Made by a program: the position numbers and the translations under genes | Shown: positions 10,215 through 20,125 of the stretch, one piece after another | Layout: the number at the start of each line of letters is the position of its first letter | How positions within the stretch are numbered: the first letter of the stretch is position 1 | Notes under the pieces: model-generated | The model's input: only the letters and a program-made list of their open reading frames with translations | Told to the model about the DNA's origin: nothing | Databases searched by the model: none | Source of the DNA: Cryptomeria japonica | Lineage: Eukaryota; Streptophyta; Pinopsida; Cupressales; Cupressaceae | Assembly: GCF_030272615.1 (NCBI RefSeq) | Contig: NW_026729185.1 | Location: 37,501-62,500, forward strand | Reading direction: 5' to 3' | Length of the DNA stretch: 25,000 nucleotides

Positions 10215-10227
10215 CCTCCCCTATATA
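10215..10227 (-). promoter_or_regulatory. Pol I promoter-like element 13
   Basis: Last copy. One extra A makes the + strand TATATAAAG, but the minus-strand TATATAGGGGAGG is intact. GTCGAC lies at 10194-10199. Confidence 0.5.
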
Positions 10228-10304
10228 AAGCTATTTGTCCGATTCTCATACGTGTAGTCTGCAGCAGCGATTAGGACATCGACCCCAACTTCCGAATTCG
10301 TTTG

Positions 10305-10491
10305 CATTGACCGCACCAAAGGTGCACGCCTTGGTGTGCACCCTGGAGTGCACTTTGGTGCTCACCTCGGTGCACACTTTGGTGTGCACCTCGGTGTGCA
10401 CCAAAGGTGCGCACCTTGGAGCGCACCAAAGGTGTACACTTTGGAGCGCACCACATAGGGTCTTTGAGAGGTTGGCGCAGTGCGCACACCA
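10305..10491. repeat. Palindrome-rich GGTGCGCACC patch
   Basis: About fifteen short segments such as AAGGTGCACGCC, TTGGTGTGCACC, TTGGAGCGCACC and AAGGTGCGCACC follow one another here. Most are near-palindromes of 10-14 bp. The patch resembles both the 52-bp array and the subrepeats downstream of 5S, and it passes directly into the G-rich minisatellite. Confidence 0.8.
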
Positions 10492-12189
10492 AGGTGGGTG
10501 TTGAGGTGCGTGCCGAGGTGGGTGGGTGCTAGGGTGCGCTCCATGGTGGGTGCCAGGGTGGGTGCGTGCTAGGGTGGATTCCAAAGAGGGTCATAGGGTG
10601 GGTGCCAAGGTGGGTTGGTGATATAGTGGGTTCAAAGGTGGGTACTAGGGTGGGTTCCAAGGTGGGTCACAAGTTGGGTGCCAGGATGCGTGGGTGTTAG
10701 GTTGGGTGCCAAGGTGGGCTCCTGCGTGGGTGGGTGCTAGGGTGGGTTTCAAGGTGGACGCGAGGGCGGGTGCCAAGGTGGGTAACAAGTTGGGTGTTAG
10801 GATGGGTGAGTGCTAGAGTGGGTGCCAAGGTGGGTGGGTGCTAAGGTGGATGCCAAGGTGGTTCACAGGGTGGGTGGGTTCTAGGGTGAGTTCCAAGGTG
10901 GGTCACAGGTTCAGTGCTAGGGTGGGTGTCAAGGCGGGTGTCGAGGTGCCTGGGTGCTAGGGTGTGGATGCCAATGTGGGTCATAGGGTGGGTACTAGGG
11001 TGGGCTGCAATGTGGGTGCCAAGGTGGGTAACATGCTCGGTGGGTTCTAAATTGGGTGCCAGGGTGGGTGTGCACCCACCTTGCCCGAGGTGGGTGCCAA
11101 GGTGCCAGTGTGGGTGGGTGCTAAGGTGGATGCCAAGGTGGGTGAGAAGGTGGGTGATAGGTTGAGTGGTAGGATGGGTGGGTGCCAAGATGGGTCACAG
11201 GGTGGGTGCAAGGGTGGGTAGGTGCTAGGGTTGGTGTCAGGGTGGGTGGGTGCTAGGTTGGGTTCCAAGGTGGGTGCGAGGGTGAGTGTCAAGGTGGGTC
11301 ACAGGTTAGGTGCTAGGATGGGTGAGTGCTAGGGTGCAAAGGTGCCAGGGTGGGTGCTAGGATGGGTCGATGCTAGGGTGAGTGGCAAGGTGGGTCCACA
11401 AGTGTCAAGGTGGGTGCCGAGGTGGGTGCCAAGTCGGCGACTGCTATGGTGGATGCCAAGGTGGGTCACGGGGTGGGTGCCAAGTTGCTAGGTTGGGTTC
11501 CAAGGTGGGTGCCAACGTGGGTGCTAGGGTGCGTGGGTTAAAGGGTGTGTCACAACGTGGGTGCCAGGATGGGTGCGCACCCACACTGGCCAAGACGGGT
11601 GCGGGTGCAAGGTTGGGTTCCAAGCCCGGTCACAGGCTGGGTGCTAGGATGGGTGGGTGCCAAGGTGGGCACCAGGGTGGGTGCACCCACCCTGGCCAAG
11701 GTGGGTCACGGGGTGGGTCCTAGGGTGGGTAACGGGGTGGGTACTAAGGTGCGTGCCAAGGTGGGTCATAGGGTGGGTGCCAAGGTGGGCACCAGGGTGG
11801 GTGTGCACCAACCCTAGCCAGGGTAGGTCACGGGGTGGTTGTCGGGGTGGGCGTCAAGGAGCCAAGGTGGGTGGCAAGTAGCCAAGTTGCGTGCCAAGGT
11901 GGGTGTCGGGGTGGGTGCCAAGGATCCAAGGTGGGTGCCAAGGAACCAAGGTGGGTGTCTGGGTGGGTGCCGAGGTGGGAGCCAGGGTGGGTCCCAAGGT
12001 GAGTGCAAAGGTGGGTGCCAGGGTCAAGGTGAGTGCCAATGTGGGTTCCAAGGTGCCAGGGTCAGGGTGAGTGCCAATGTGGGTTCAAAGGTGCTAAGTT
12101 GGGTGCGAGGTTGGGTGCGAGGGTGGGTGGGTGCCAAGGTGTGCTAGGTGGAAGCCCGGGTGGGTCGGCATCCCATGGGTGTCGAGTTG
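10492..12189 (+). repeat. G-rich minisatellite (GGTGGGTGCCAAGGTGGGT)
   Basis: A degenerate minisatellite of roughly 18-22 bp units is built from GGTGGGTGC, CAAGGTGGG and TAGGGTGGG blocks. The + strand is strongly G-rich and C-poor, with many runs of three G separated by one to nine bases, for example around 11249-11272. C-rich reversals of about 20 bp occur near 11070, 11575, 11682 and 11806, where CACCCACC is followed by TGGCC-like sequence. No phase-consistent codon use is seen; the Trp-Val-rich or Pro-Thr-His-rich open frames are read-outs of the repeat. Part of it, from 11684 on, belongs to the 7936-bp duplicated unit. Confidence 0.92.
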
Positions 12190-12545
12190 GGTGCCTGATG
12201 GGTGCTTCTTGTCAAGTTTTAGTCGTCGGGACTCATTTCGAGCCTTAGAGGTCGTTTCTTGTCCGGTTGCCCTGTCTTCGACCTGGGAACCCAATTTTGG
12301 TCCTCGGGTCCCATTTTTTTTTGTCTCGCATCCCACTTTTGGCCTGTGGCCTTTTCGGGGTCGATTCTCGTTTTGGGCATCAGAGCATGTTTCTTCTCCT
12401 AAAACCCAATATTTGTTTATTAAGTCTCGGAACACATTTTTGTTCTCGTGGACCCATCATGGGTCTTGGAACGCATTTGTGGTCCTTGGGTCCCATTTTG
12501 CATCCCGAAACTTGTGTTTTGGTGCTTGATCCCTATTTTGGGTGC
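12190..12545. other. T-rich stretch with degenerate 25-45 bp repeats
   Basis: The composition changes abruptly from the G-rich minisatellite to T-rich. Loose repeats combine a GGGTCCCATTTTG-like string with TTTTGG, CTCGTTTTGG or CTTGTGTTTTGG at irregular spacing, and a run of nine T lies near 12315. No gene is visible. Confidence 0.65.
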
Positions 12546-12937
12546 CCACCTTGCACCAAGTGCGCACCCGGGGCAAACCGAGCGCCTTGGTGCACCGGGG
12601 CAAGATCGAGCGTGCACCCGAGGCGCCCCGAACATGCACCAAGGTGCACTCGGCCCACATGTGAGCGCAGGTCGTTGCGCCCGAGGTGGTGTGTGGGCAC
12701 CGCGTTGCAGACGGGACACTGCACGCACACGACGCCCCCTCCAGGTGCACGCACGTAGGCCGGGCCGGGTGCACACCCGACGCCCTAGCAAGGTGCGCGC
12801 ACCCGGGCAGGGCTCACACTTGGCGAACGGGGCGCACTTCGCGAGGGAGGGTGTGCACCTCGACGGGGGTGGGTGGCCGGGGTGGATTCGCACGTGGGTC
12901 GCGGTTTGCTAAGTACACACTGCGACAAGCTCATAAC
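12546..12937. promoter_or_regulatory. GC-rich upstream spacer of 5S copy 1
   Basis: Non-tandem GC-rich sequence with scattered TGCGCACC and CCCGGGGCAAACCGAG fragments precedes the gene. Directly upstream, the base before the 5S start is C, as is usual for plant 5S genes. At about -27 only a weak AAGTAC string is present rather than a clear TATA. The two gene copies look the same here over the proximal 100 bp. Confidence 0.55.
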
Positions 12938-13055
12938 GGGTGCGATCATACCAGCATTAGTGCACCGGATCCCATCAGAACTCCGCAGTTAAGCGCGCTT
13001 GGGCCGGAGTAGTACTGGGATGGGTGACCTCCCGGGAAGTCCCGGTGTTGCACCC
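12938..13055 (+). rRNA. 5S rRNA: 5S ribosomal RNA, copy 1
   Basis: The 5S RNA is transcribed by RNA polymerase III and is part of the large ribosomal subunit. The sequence matches land-plant 5S from GGGTGCGATCATACC to GGTGTTGCACCC. The ends pair as helix I (GGGTGC with GCACCC). All internal promoter parts are present: the A box (nt 50-66, AGTTAAGCGCGCTTGGG), the intermediate element, and the C box (about nt 80-97, GGGATGGGTGACCTCCCG). Length is 118 nt without the T tail, close to the usual 119-120. A T run follows at once. It differs from copy 2 at nt 19 (A here) and nt 70 (G here). The nt 70 base agrees with the gymnosperm-type sequence I remember, and the nt 19 base does not. Nothing suggests a pseudogene. 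Confidence 0.97.
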
Positions 13056-13061
13056 TTTTTT
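13056..13061 (+). terminator. Pol III terminator of 5S copy 1
   Basis: Six T directly follow the gene, and a second run of five T lies at 13064-13068. Confidence 0.9.
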
Positions 13062-13480
13062 AGTTTTTCGCCGGGCGTCGCAATGCTATTTGAATAAACC
13101 TTTTGCCCGTTTGCGTTCTCGTCGGGGCCGGGCCGGGCCGGGGTGCGCTGCCCGCACTACCGCGCGCGCGGGGGCGACACCGAGCGCGCACCCGAGGCAC
13201 CCCGAGCACACAGGCCACGGTGCAACCCGGGCGTTGTGCGCGCACCCCGGTGCGCCCGAGGTGCTGCGCGCGCACCCAGGTGAAATCGGTGTGCACCTCG
13301 GCCAGTGCGCGCTCGGTCGAGTCGCGCACGTTGGCCAAGGTGCACGGTGATGTTTCTTACTCTAAGGTTCCGCACCAGACGCCCGGGACAGGTGAGCGAA
13401 GCTGGGCGGGGCCGGGTGCGCGGCCGGGGCAGGTGCACGCAGCTGGAGAGAGCTTTGGAGCACACTTCGGAGCGCACCAA
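13062..13480. other. GC-rich spacer downstream of 5S copy 1
   Basis: This contains a GGGCCGGGCCGGGCCGGGG run at about 13125-13143 and GCGCGCGCGG near 13160. Then come CACCCGAGGC and GTGCGCGCACCC fragments, which lead into the subrepeat field. No gene is seen. Very GC-rich open frames exist on both strands and are not credible. Confidence 0.6.
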
Positions 13481-15259
13481 TGATGCGCTCCATTCAAAAG
13501 TTTCCTGAAAAGGCAAAAAAAGTTGAGATTATAGAATTTCCCACTTGAGAGATTGTAAAAAAAAAAAATTTAAAATGAAGGCAACGCGGGTGCCAAGGTG
13601 TGCGCAGCCCAGCCAAGGTGTGCGCACCAAGGCGCCCACCCTGGCGAAGGTGCACGCAAGGTGCGCACCCGAGGCAAACCGGACAATTAACCCAACTTTC
13701 GACTTCGCGCGCACCTTGGAGCGCACTTCGGAGCGCTCCTTGGTGCGCACCAATCTTGGGCACCTCGGAGTGCACCATGGCGCCCACCAAGGTGCGCACC
13801 CGGGGCAAACCGAGCTCCGACTTCGTGCGCACCTTGGAGCGCACGAAAGGTGCGCACCATGGCGCCCACCAAGGTGCGCAGCCCAGCCAAGGCGTGCGCA
13901 TCAAGGTGCGCACCCTGGCGAAGGTGCGCACCCGGGGCAAACCGAGCTCCGACTTCGTGCGCACCTTGGAGCGCACAAAAGGTGCGCAACCCAGCCAAGG
14001 TGTGCGCACCCCGGTCAAACCGAGCTCCGAATCGTGCGCACCAGAGGTGCACGCCATCGTGCGCACCTTGGAGCACACTTCGGAGCCCTCCTTGGTGCGC
14101 GCCGATGTTGCGCACCTCGGAGCGCACCCGGGGAAAACAATGCAATTAACCCGACTTTCGACTTCGTGGGCACCTCGGAGCGCTCTCGGGTTCGCACCTC
14201 GGAGCACACCGAGGTGCGCACCTTTGATGCGCTGCCTTCACCAATTTCCAGAAAAGGCAAGAAAACATTGAGAAGGTGTGCGCACCGAGGTGCCCACCCT
14301 GGCGAAGGTGCACGCGAGGTGCGCACCCGGGGCAAACCGGGCTCCGACTTCGTGCACGCCGCACCTTGGAGCACACTTCGGAGCGCTCCTTGGTGCGCAC
14401 CAGGGCGCGCAACCCAGCCGAGGTGCCCACCCCGGCGAAGGTGCACGCGAGGTGCGCACCCGGGGCAAACCGGGCTCCGACTTCGTGCACGCCATGGTGC
14501 CCACCGCGGCGAAGGTGCACGCGAGGTGCGCACCCGGGGCAAACCGGGCTCCGACTTCGTGCACGCCGCACCTTGGAGCACACTTCGGAGCGCTCCTTGG
14601 TGCGCACCATGGTGCCCACCAGGGCGCGCAACCCCGCCGAAGGTGCACGCGAGGTGCGCACCCGGGGCAAACCGGGCTCCGACTTCGTGCACGCCGCACC
14701 TTGGAGCACACTTCGGAGCGCTCCTTGGTGCGCACCATGGTGCCCACCAGGGCGCGCAACCCCGCCGAAGGTGCACGCGAGGTGCGCACCCGGGGCAAAC
14801 CGGGCTCCGACTTCGTGCACGCCATGGTGCGCACCGCGGCGAAGGTGCGCACCCGGGGCAAACCGGGCTCCGACTTCGTGCACGCCGCACCTTGGAGCAC
14901 ACTTCGGAGCGCTCCTTGGTGCGCACCAGGGCGCGCAACCCAGCCGAGGTGCCCACCCCGGCGAAGGTGCACGCGAGGTGCGTACCCGGGGCAAACCGGG
15001 CTCCGACTTCGTGCACGCCGCACCTTGGAGCACACTTCGGAGCGCTCCTTGGTGCGCACCATGGTGCCCACCAGGCCGCGCAACCCAGCCAAGGTGTGCG
15101 CACCAAGGTGCACGCGAGGTGCGCACCCGGGGCAAACCGGGGTCCGACTTCGTGCACGCCGCACCTTGGAGCACACATCGGGGCGCTCCCGGGTTCGCAC
15201 CGGCGTTGCGCACCGTGGTGGGCACCTCGGAGCACACCAAGGTGGGCAGCGAGGTGCGC

Positions 15260-15360
15260 ACCTTTGATGCGATGCCTTCACTAATTTCCATAAAAGGCAA
15301 AAAAAAAACGAGATTTTAAAATTTCCGTTTTGAAAGATAGTGAGAAAAAGGGAATGCTGG
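15260..15360. repeat. AT-rich module (type example)
   Basis: The module has four parts: CCTTCACTAATTTCCA; AAAAGGC plus a run of 7-10 A; GAGATTTTAAAATTTCCGTT; and TTGAAAGATAGTGA with a further A run, followed by CTTGAGCCCGCCCTGG. It stands out from the GC-rich flanks. The + strand has runs of four T, and the minus strand a run of seven or more. The first module of each 7936-bp unit (near 13500) is diverged, with GATTATAGAATTTCCCACTT instead, and the second (near 14250) is truncated after its A run. Confidence 0.85.
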
Positions 15361-17645
15361 TGCCATCTTGAGCCCGCCCTGGTGCGCAGCCCAGCCAAGG
15401 TGTGCGCACCAAGGTGCCCACCCTGGCGAAGGTGCGCGCCCGGGCAATTAATCCAACTTCCAACTTCGCGCGCGCCAGGGTGGGAGCGCACCCAACAACC
15501 GGGCCTGGGAAGAGCCAATGCGAGAAACCCCACCAAACGCTCTGACAAAAAAAGAGGGGGCGCTCCAGTAACCCCGCTTCGGAGCGCACCCTGGGCAAAC
15601 CCAGCCAAGGTGCCCACCCCGGCCAAGGTGCAGGCGAGGTGCGCACCCGGGGCAAACCGGGCTCCGACAACGTGCACGCCGCACCTTGGAGCACACTTCG
15701 TAGCGCTCCCGGGTGCGCACCTCAGAGCACACCAAGGTGGGCAGCGAGGTGCGCACCTTTGATGCGCTGCCTTCACTAATTTCCAGAAAAGGCAAAAAAA
15801 AAAGGAGATTTTAAAATTTCCGTTTTGAAAGATAGTGAAAAAAACGGAACGCGCGTGCCATCTTGAGCCCGCCCTGGTGCGCAGCCCAGGTAAGGTGCCC
15901 ACCCTGGCAAAGGTGCGCACCCGGGCAATTAACCCTACTTCCGACTTCGTGCGCGCCAGGGTGGCAACCGGGCCTCGGAAGAGCCAATGCGAGAAACCCC
16001 ACCAAACGCTCCGACAAAAAAAGAGGCGGCGCTCCAATAACCCCGCTTCGGAGCGCAGCCGGGGCAAACCCAGCCAAGGTGCCCACCCCGACGAAGGTGC
16101 ACGCGAGGTGCGCACCCGGGGCAAACCGGGCTCCGACAACGTGCACGCAGCACCTTGGAGCACACTTCGAAGCACTCCCGGGTGCCCACCGGCGTTGCGC
16201 ACCGTGGTGGGCAGCGAGGTGCGCACCTTTGATGCGCTGCCTTCACTAATTTCCAGAAAAAGGCAAAAAAAAATGAGATTTTAAAATTTCCGTTTTGAAA
16301 GATAGTGAAAAAAAAGGAACGCGGGTGCCATCTTGAGCCCGCCCTGGTGCGCAGCCCAGGCAAGGCATGCGCACCAAGGTGCCCACCCGAGGTGCACACC
16401 CGGGGCAAACCGGGCTCCGACTTCGTGCAGGCCGCACCTTGGAGCACACTTCGGAGCGCTCCTTGGTGCGCACCATGGTGCCCACCAGGGCGCGCAACCC
16501 AGCCAAGGTCTGCACACCAAGGTGCCCACCCCGGCGAAGGTGCACGCGAGGTGCGCACCCGGGGCAAACCGGGCTCCGACTTCGTGCACGCCATGGTGCC
16601 CACCGCGGCGAAGGTGCACGCGAGGTGCGCACCCGGGGCAAACCGGGCTCCGACTTCGTGCACGCCGCACCTTGGAGCACACTTCGGAGCGCTCCTTGGT
16701 GCGCACCATGGTGCCCACCAGGGCGCGCAACCCAGCCAAGGTGTGCGCACCAAGGTGCACGCGAGGTGCGCACCCGGGGCAAACCGGGGTCCGACTTCGT
16801 GCACGCCGCACCTTGGAGCACACATCGGAGCGCTCCCAGGTTCGCACCAGCGTTGCGCACCTTTGATGCGCTGCCTTCACTAATTTCAAGAAAAGGCAAA
16901 AAAAAACGAGATTTTAAAATTTCCGTTCTGAAAGATAGTGAAAAAAACGGAACGCGGGTGCCATCTTGAGCCCTTCCTGGTGCGCAGCCCAGGCAAGTTG
17001 TGCGCACCAAGGTGCCCACCCTGGCGGAGGTGCGCGCCCGGGGCAATCCGGGCTCCGACTTCGTGCACTGCATGGTGCCCACCAAGGCGCGCAACCCAGC
17101 CAAGGTGCCCACCGCAGCGAAGGTGCACGCGAGGTGCGCACCCGAGGTGCACACCCGGGGCAAACCGGGCTCCGACTTCGTGCACGCCGCACCTTGGAGC
17201 ACACTTCAGAGCGCTCCTTGGTGCGCACCAGGGCGCGCAACCCAGCCGAGGTGCCCACCCCGGCGAAGGTGCACGCGAGGTGCGCACCCGGGGCAAACCG
17301 GGCTCCGACTTCGTGCACGCCATGGTGCCCACCGCGGCGAAGGTGCGCACCCGGGGCAAACCGGGCTCCGACTTCGTGCACGCCGCACCTTGGAGCACAC
17401 TTCGGAGCGCTCCTTGGTGCGCACCATGGTGCCCACCAGGCCGCGCAACCCAGCCAAGGTGTGCGCACCAAGGTGCACGCGAGGTGCGCACCCGGGGCAA
17501 ACCGGGGTCCGACTTCGTGCACGCCGCACCTTGGAGCACACATCGGGGCGCTCCCGGGTTCGCACCGGCGTTGCGCACCGTGGTGGGCACCTCGGAGCAC
17601 ACCAAGGTGGGCAGCGAGGTGCGCACCTTTGATGCGATGCCTTCA
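15281..17645. repeat. Nested 2365-bp duplication, first copy
   Basis: This block recurs directly downstream at +2365 from 17646. A one-base deletion near 18262 changes the offset to 2364. It contains five AT-rich modules and two of the segments carrying GAGCCAATGCGAGAAACCCC. Confidence 0.85.
15470..15600. repeat. CCAAT-bearing segment, repeated six times
   Basis: A segment with CCGGGCCTGGGAAGAGCCAA, ACCCCACCAAACGCTCTGAC, an AAAAAAAGAGG run and CCCCGCTTCGGAGCGC appears only in some subrepeats: near 15470-15600, 15955-16060, 17835-17960, 18315-18425, 23405-23530 and 23890-23995. It replaces the CTCCGACTTCGTGCAC stretch of ordinary units. No gene or known site is recognised in it. Confidence 0.75.
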
Positions 17646-19400
17646 CTAATTTCCATAAAAGGCAAAAAAAAAACGAGATTTTAAAATTTCCGTTTTGAAA
17701 GATAGTGAGAAAAAGGGAATGCTGGTGCCATCTTGAGCCCGCCCTGGTGCGCAGCCCAGCCAAGGTTTGCGCACCAAGGTGCCCACCCTGGCGAAGGTGC
17801 GCGCCCGGGCAATTAACCCAACTTCCAACTTCGCGCGCGCCAGGGTGGGAGCGCACCCAACAACCGGGCCTGGGAAGAGCCAATGCGAGAAACCCCACCA
17901 AACTCTCTGACAAAAAAAGAGGGGGCGCTCCAGTAACCCCGCTTCGGAGCGCACCCTGGGCAAACCCAGCCAAGGTGCCCACCCCGGCCAAGGTGCAGGC
18001 GAGGTGCGCACCCGGGGCAAACCGGGCTCCGACAACGTGCACGCCGCACCTTGGAGCACACTTCGTAGCGCTCCCGGGTGCGCACCTCAGAGCACACCAA
18101 GGTGGGCAGCGAGGTGCGCACCTTTGATGCGCTGCCTTCACTAATTTCCAGAAAAGGCAAAAAAAAAAGGAGATTTTAAAATTTCCGTTTTGAAAGATAG
18201 TGAAAAAAACGGAACGCGCGTGCCATCTTGAGCCCGCCCTGGTGCGCAGCCCAGGTAAGGTGCCACCCTGGCAAAGGTGCGCACCCGGGCAATTAACCCT
18301 ACTTCCGACTTCGTGCGCGCCAGGGTGGCAACCGGGCCTCGGAAGAGCCAATGCGAGAAACCCCACCAAACGCTCCGACAAAAAAAGAGGCGGCGCTCCA
18401 ATAACCCCGCTTCGGAGCGCAGCCGGGGCAAACCAAGCCAAGGTGCCCACCCCGACGAAGGTGCACGCGAGGTGCGCACCCGGGGCAAACCGGGCTCCGA
18501 CAACGTGCACGCAGCACCTTGGAGCACACTTCGAAGCACTCCCGGGTGCCCACCGGCGTTGCGCACCGTGGTGGGCAGCGAGGTGCGCACCTTTGATGCG
18601 CTGCCTTCACTAATTTCCAGAAAAAGGCAAAAAAAAATGAGATTTTAAAATTTCCGTTTTGAAAGATAGTGAAAAAAAAGGAACGCGGGTGCCATCTTGA
18701 GCCCGCCCTGGTGCGCAGCCCAGGCAAGGCATGCGCACCAAGGTGCCCACCCGAGGTGCACACCCGGGGCAAACCGGGCTCCGACTTCGTGCAGGCCGCA
18801 CCTTGGAGCACACTTCGGAGCGCTCCTTGGTGCGCACCATGGTGCCCACCAGGGCGCACCCGAGGCAAACCGGGCTCCGACTTCGTGCACGCCGCACCTT
18901 GGAGCACACATCGGAGCGCTCCCAGGTTCGCACCAGCGTTGCGCACCTTTGATGCGCTGCCTTCACTAATTTCCAGAAAAGGCAAAAAAAAACGATATTT
19001 TAAAATTTCCGTTCTGAAAGATAGTGAAAAAAACGGAACGCGGGTGCCATCTTGAGCCCTTCCTGATGCGCAGCCCAGGCAAGTTGTGCGCACCAAGGTG
19101 CCCACCCTGGCGGAGGTGCGCGCCCGGGGCAAACCGGGCTCCGACTTCGTGCACTGCATGGTGCCCACCAAGGCGCGCAACCCAGCCAAGGTGCCCACCG
19201 CAGCGAAGGTGCACGCGAGGTGCGCACCCGAGGTGCACACCCGGGGCAAACCGGGCTCCGACTTCGTGCACGCCGCACCTTGGAGCACACTTCAGAGCGC
19301 TCCTTGGTACGCACCAGGGCGCGCAACCCAGCCAAGGTGCTCACCCCGGCGAAGGTGCACGCGAGGTGCGCACCCGGGGCAAACCGGGCTCGGACTTCGT
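17646..19400. repeat. Nested 2365-bp duplication, second copy (with deletion)
   Basis: It follows the first copy without a gap. It has lost about 277 bp near 18855, where the copy jumps from the equivalent of about 16490 to about 16770 between similar GCGCACCCGGGGCAAACC segments. Beyond about 19300 the correspondence fades into another subrepeat. Confidence 0.8.
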
Positions 19401-19599
19401 GCACGCCGCACCTTGGAGCACACATCGGAGCGCTCCCGGGTTCGCACCAGCATTGCGCACCTTTGATGCGCTGCCTTCACTAATTTCCAGAAAAGGCAAA
19501 AAAAAGAAAAAAATGAGATTTTAAAATTTCCGTTTTGAAAGATAGTGAAAAAAACGGAACGCGGGTGCCATCTTGAGCCCGCCCTGGTGTGCAGCCCAG

Positions 19600-19645
19600 G
19601 CAAGTTGTGCGCACCAAGGCACCCACCCTGGCCAAGGTGGGTCAC
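19600..19645. other. Junction between the two 7936-bp units
   Basis: The left side is a normal subrepeat end (CAAGTTGTGCGCACCAAGG) and the right side is minisatellite (CAAGGTGGGTCACGGGG). They join across CACCCACCCTGGC, which resembles both parents: CCCACCCTGGCG in the subrepeat field and CACCCACCCTGGCC at 11684. Short shared sequence of about 12-14 bp probably guided the exchange. Confidence 0.8.
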
Positions 19646-20125
19646 GGGGTGGGTCCTAGGGTGGGTAACGGGGTGGGTACTAAGGTGCGTGCCAAGGTGG
19701 GTCATAGGGTGGGTGCCAAGGTGGGCACCAGGGTGGGTGTGCACCAACCCTAGCCAGGGTAGGTCACGGGGTGGTTGTCGGGGTGGGCGTCAAGGAGCCA
19801 AGGTGGGTGGCAAGTAGCCAAGTTGCGTGCCAAGGTGGGTGTCGGGGTGGGTGCCAAGGATCCAAGGTGGGTGCCAAGGAACCAAGGTGGGTGTCTGGGT
19901 GGGTGCCGAGGTGGGAGCCAGGGTGGGTCCCAAGGTGAGTGCAAAGGTGGGTGCCAGGGTCAAGGTGAGTGCCAATGTGGGTTCCAAGGTGCCAGGGTCA
20001 GGGTGAGTGCCAATGTGGGTTCAAAGGTGCTAAGTTGGGTGCGAGGTTGGGTGCGAGGGTGGGTGGGTGCCAAGGTGTGCTAGGTGGAAGCCCGGGTGGG
20101 TCGGCATCCCATGGGTGTCGAGTTG
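19633..20125 (+). repeat. G-rich minisatellite, copy in unit 2
   Basis: The right-hand 490 bp of the G-rich minisatellite, equivalent to 11697-12189. The 1.2 kb left of 11684 is not repeated here. Confidence 0.92.

Larger units (their letters stand above)
9237..10304. repeat. 157-bp tandem repeat array, about 6 units
   Basis: TATATA elements at 9374, 9531, 9688, 9845, 10065 and 10222 are spaced 157, 157, 157, 220 and 157 bp. Units read GGTCTTTGAGGTTGGCG, AACCAGGGGAGTCGACCC, CACCTCCCCTATATAAGC, GATTCTCATACATG, TTAGGACATCGACCCCAAC, then a TTTTGACTTCTTAA variant of the CAACTTCCGACTTC motif. The 220-bp unit keeps an insert at about 9935-9985 with CCAAAGGTGCACGCCTTGGTG, so it is intermediate between this family and the 311-bp family. 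Confidence 0.92.
11684..19619. repeat. 7936-bp tandem unit, copy 1 (with 5S gene)
   Basis: Everything from 11684 to 17064 recurs at +7936 up to the window end, with about ten base differences noticed by eye. The unit contains the right part of the G-rich minisatellite, the T-rich stretch, the 5S gene and the AT-punctuated subrepeat field. It does not include the promoter-like arrays. The direct tandem order shows a segmental duplication inside the spacer, giving at least two 5S genes in one spacer. Confidence 0.95.
13481..19619. repeat. Subrepeat field: GC-rich units with AT-rich modules
   Basis: The GC-rich part is built from recurring segments: GAAGGTGCACGCGAGGTGCG, CACCCGGGGCAAACCGGGCT, CCGACTTCGTGCACGCC, GCACCTTGGAGCACACTTCG, GAGCGCTCCTTGGTGCGCACC, ATGGTGCCCACC and AGGGCGCGCAACCCAGCC. 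Their order is kept but some are left out in different units. At intervals of about 360-1050 bp an AT-rich module of about 80-100 bp occurs, with its A run near 13513, 14250 (cut short), 15297, 15792, 16262, 16898, 17662, 18157, 18626, 18985 and 19494. Nearly the whole field lacks stop codons in several frames on both strands, giving open frames of 579 and 662 codons that are not genes. Confidence 0.93.

Noticed and set aside
6054-10229. + strand TATATAAG as Pol II TATA boxes of small genes
   Set aside because: No credible coding sequence or small RNA gene follows any copy on +, while the minus-strand match to the Pol I core is complete in all. Not fully excluded.
12094-13516. Open frames around and across the 5S gene
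   Set aside because: They overlap a clear RNA gene or the minisatellite, and their sequence has no recognisable family.
13545-15284. 579-codon open frame on + and overlapping 406- to 662-codon frames on minus
   Set aside because: Several frames on both strands are open together over the same repeats, with Ala/Arg/Pro/His-rich products that repeat with the DNA. No domain or codon bias is visible, and the GC-rich units simply contain few stops.
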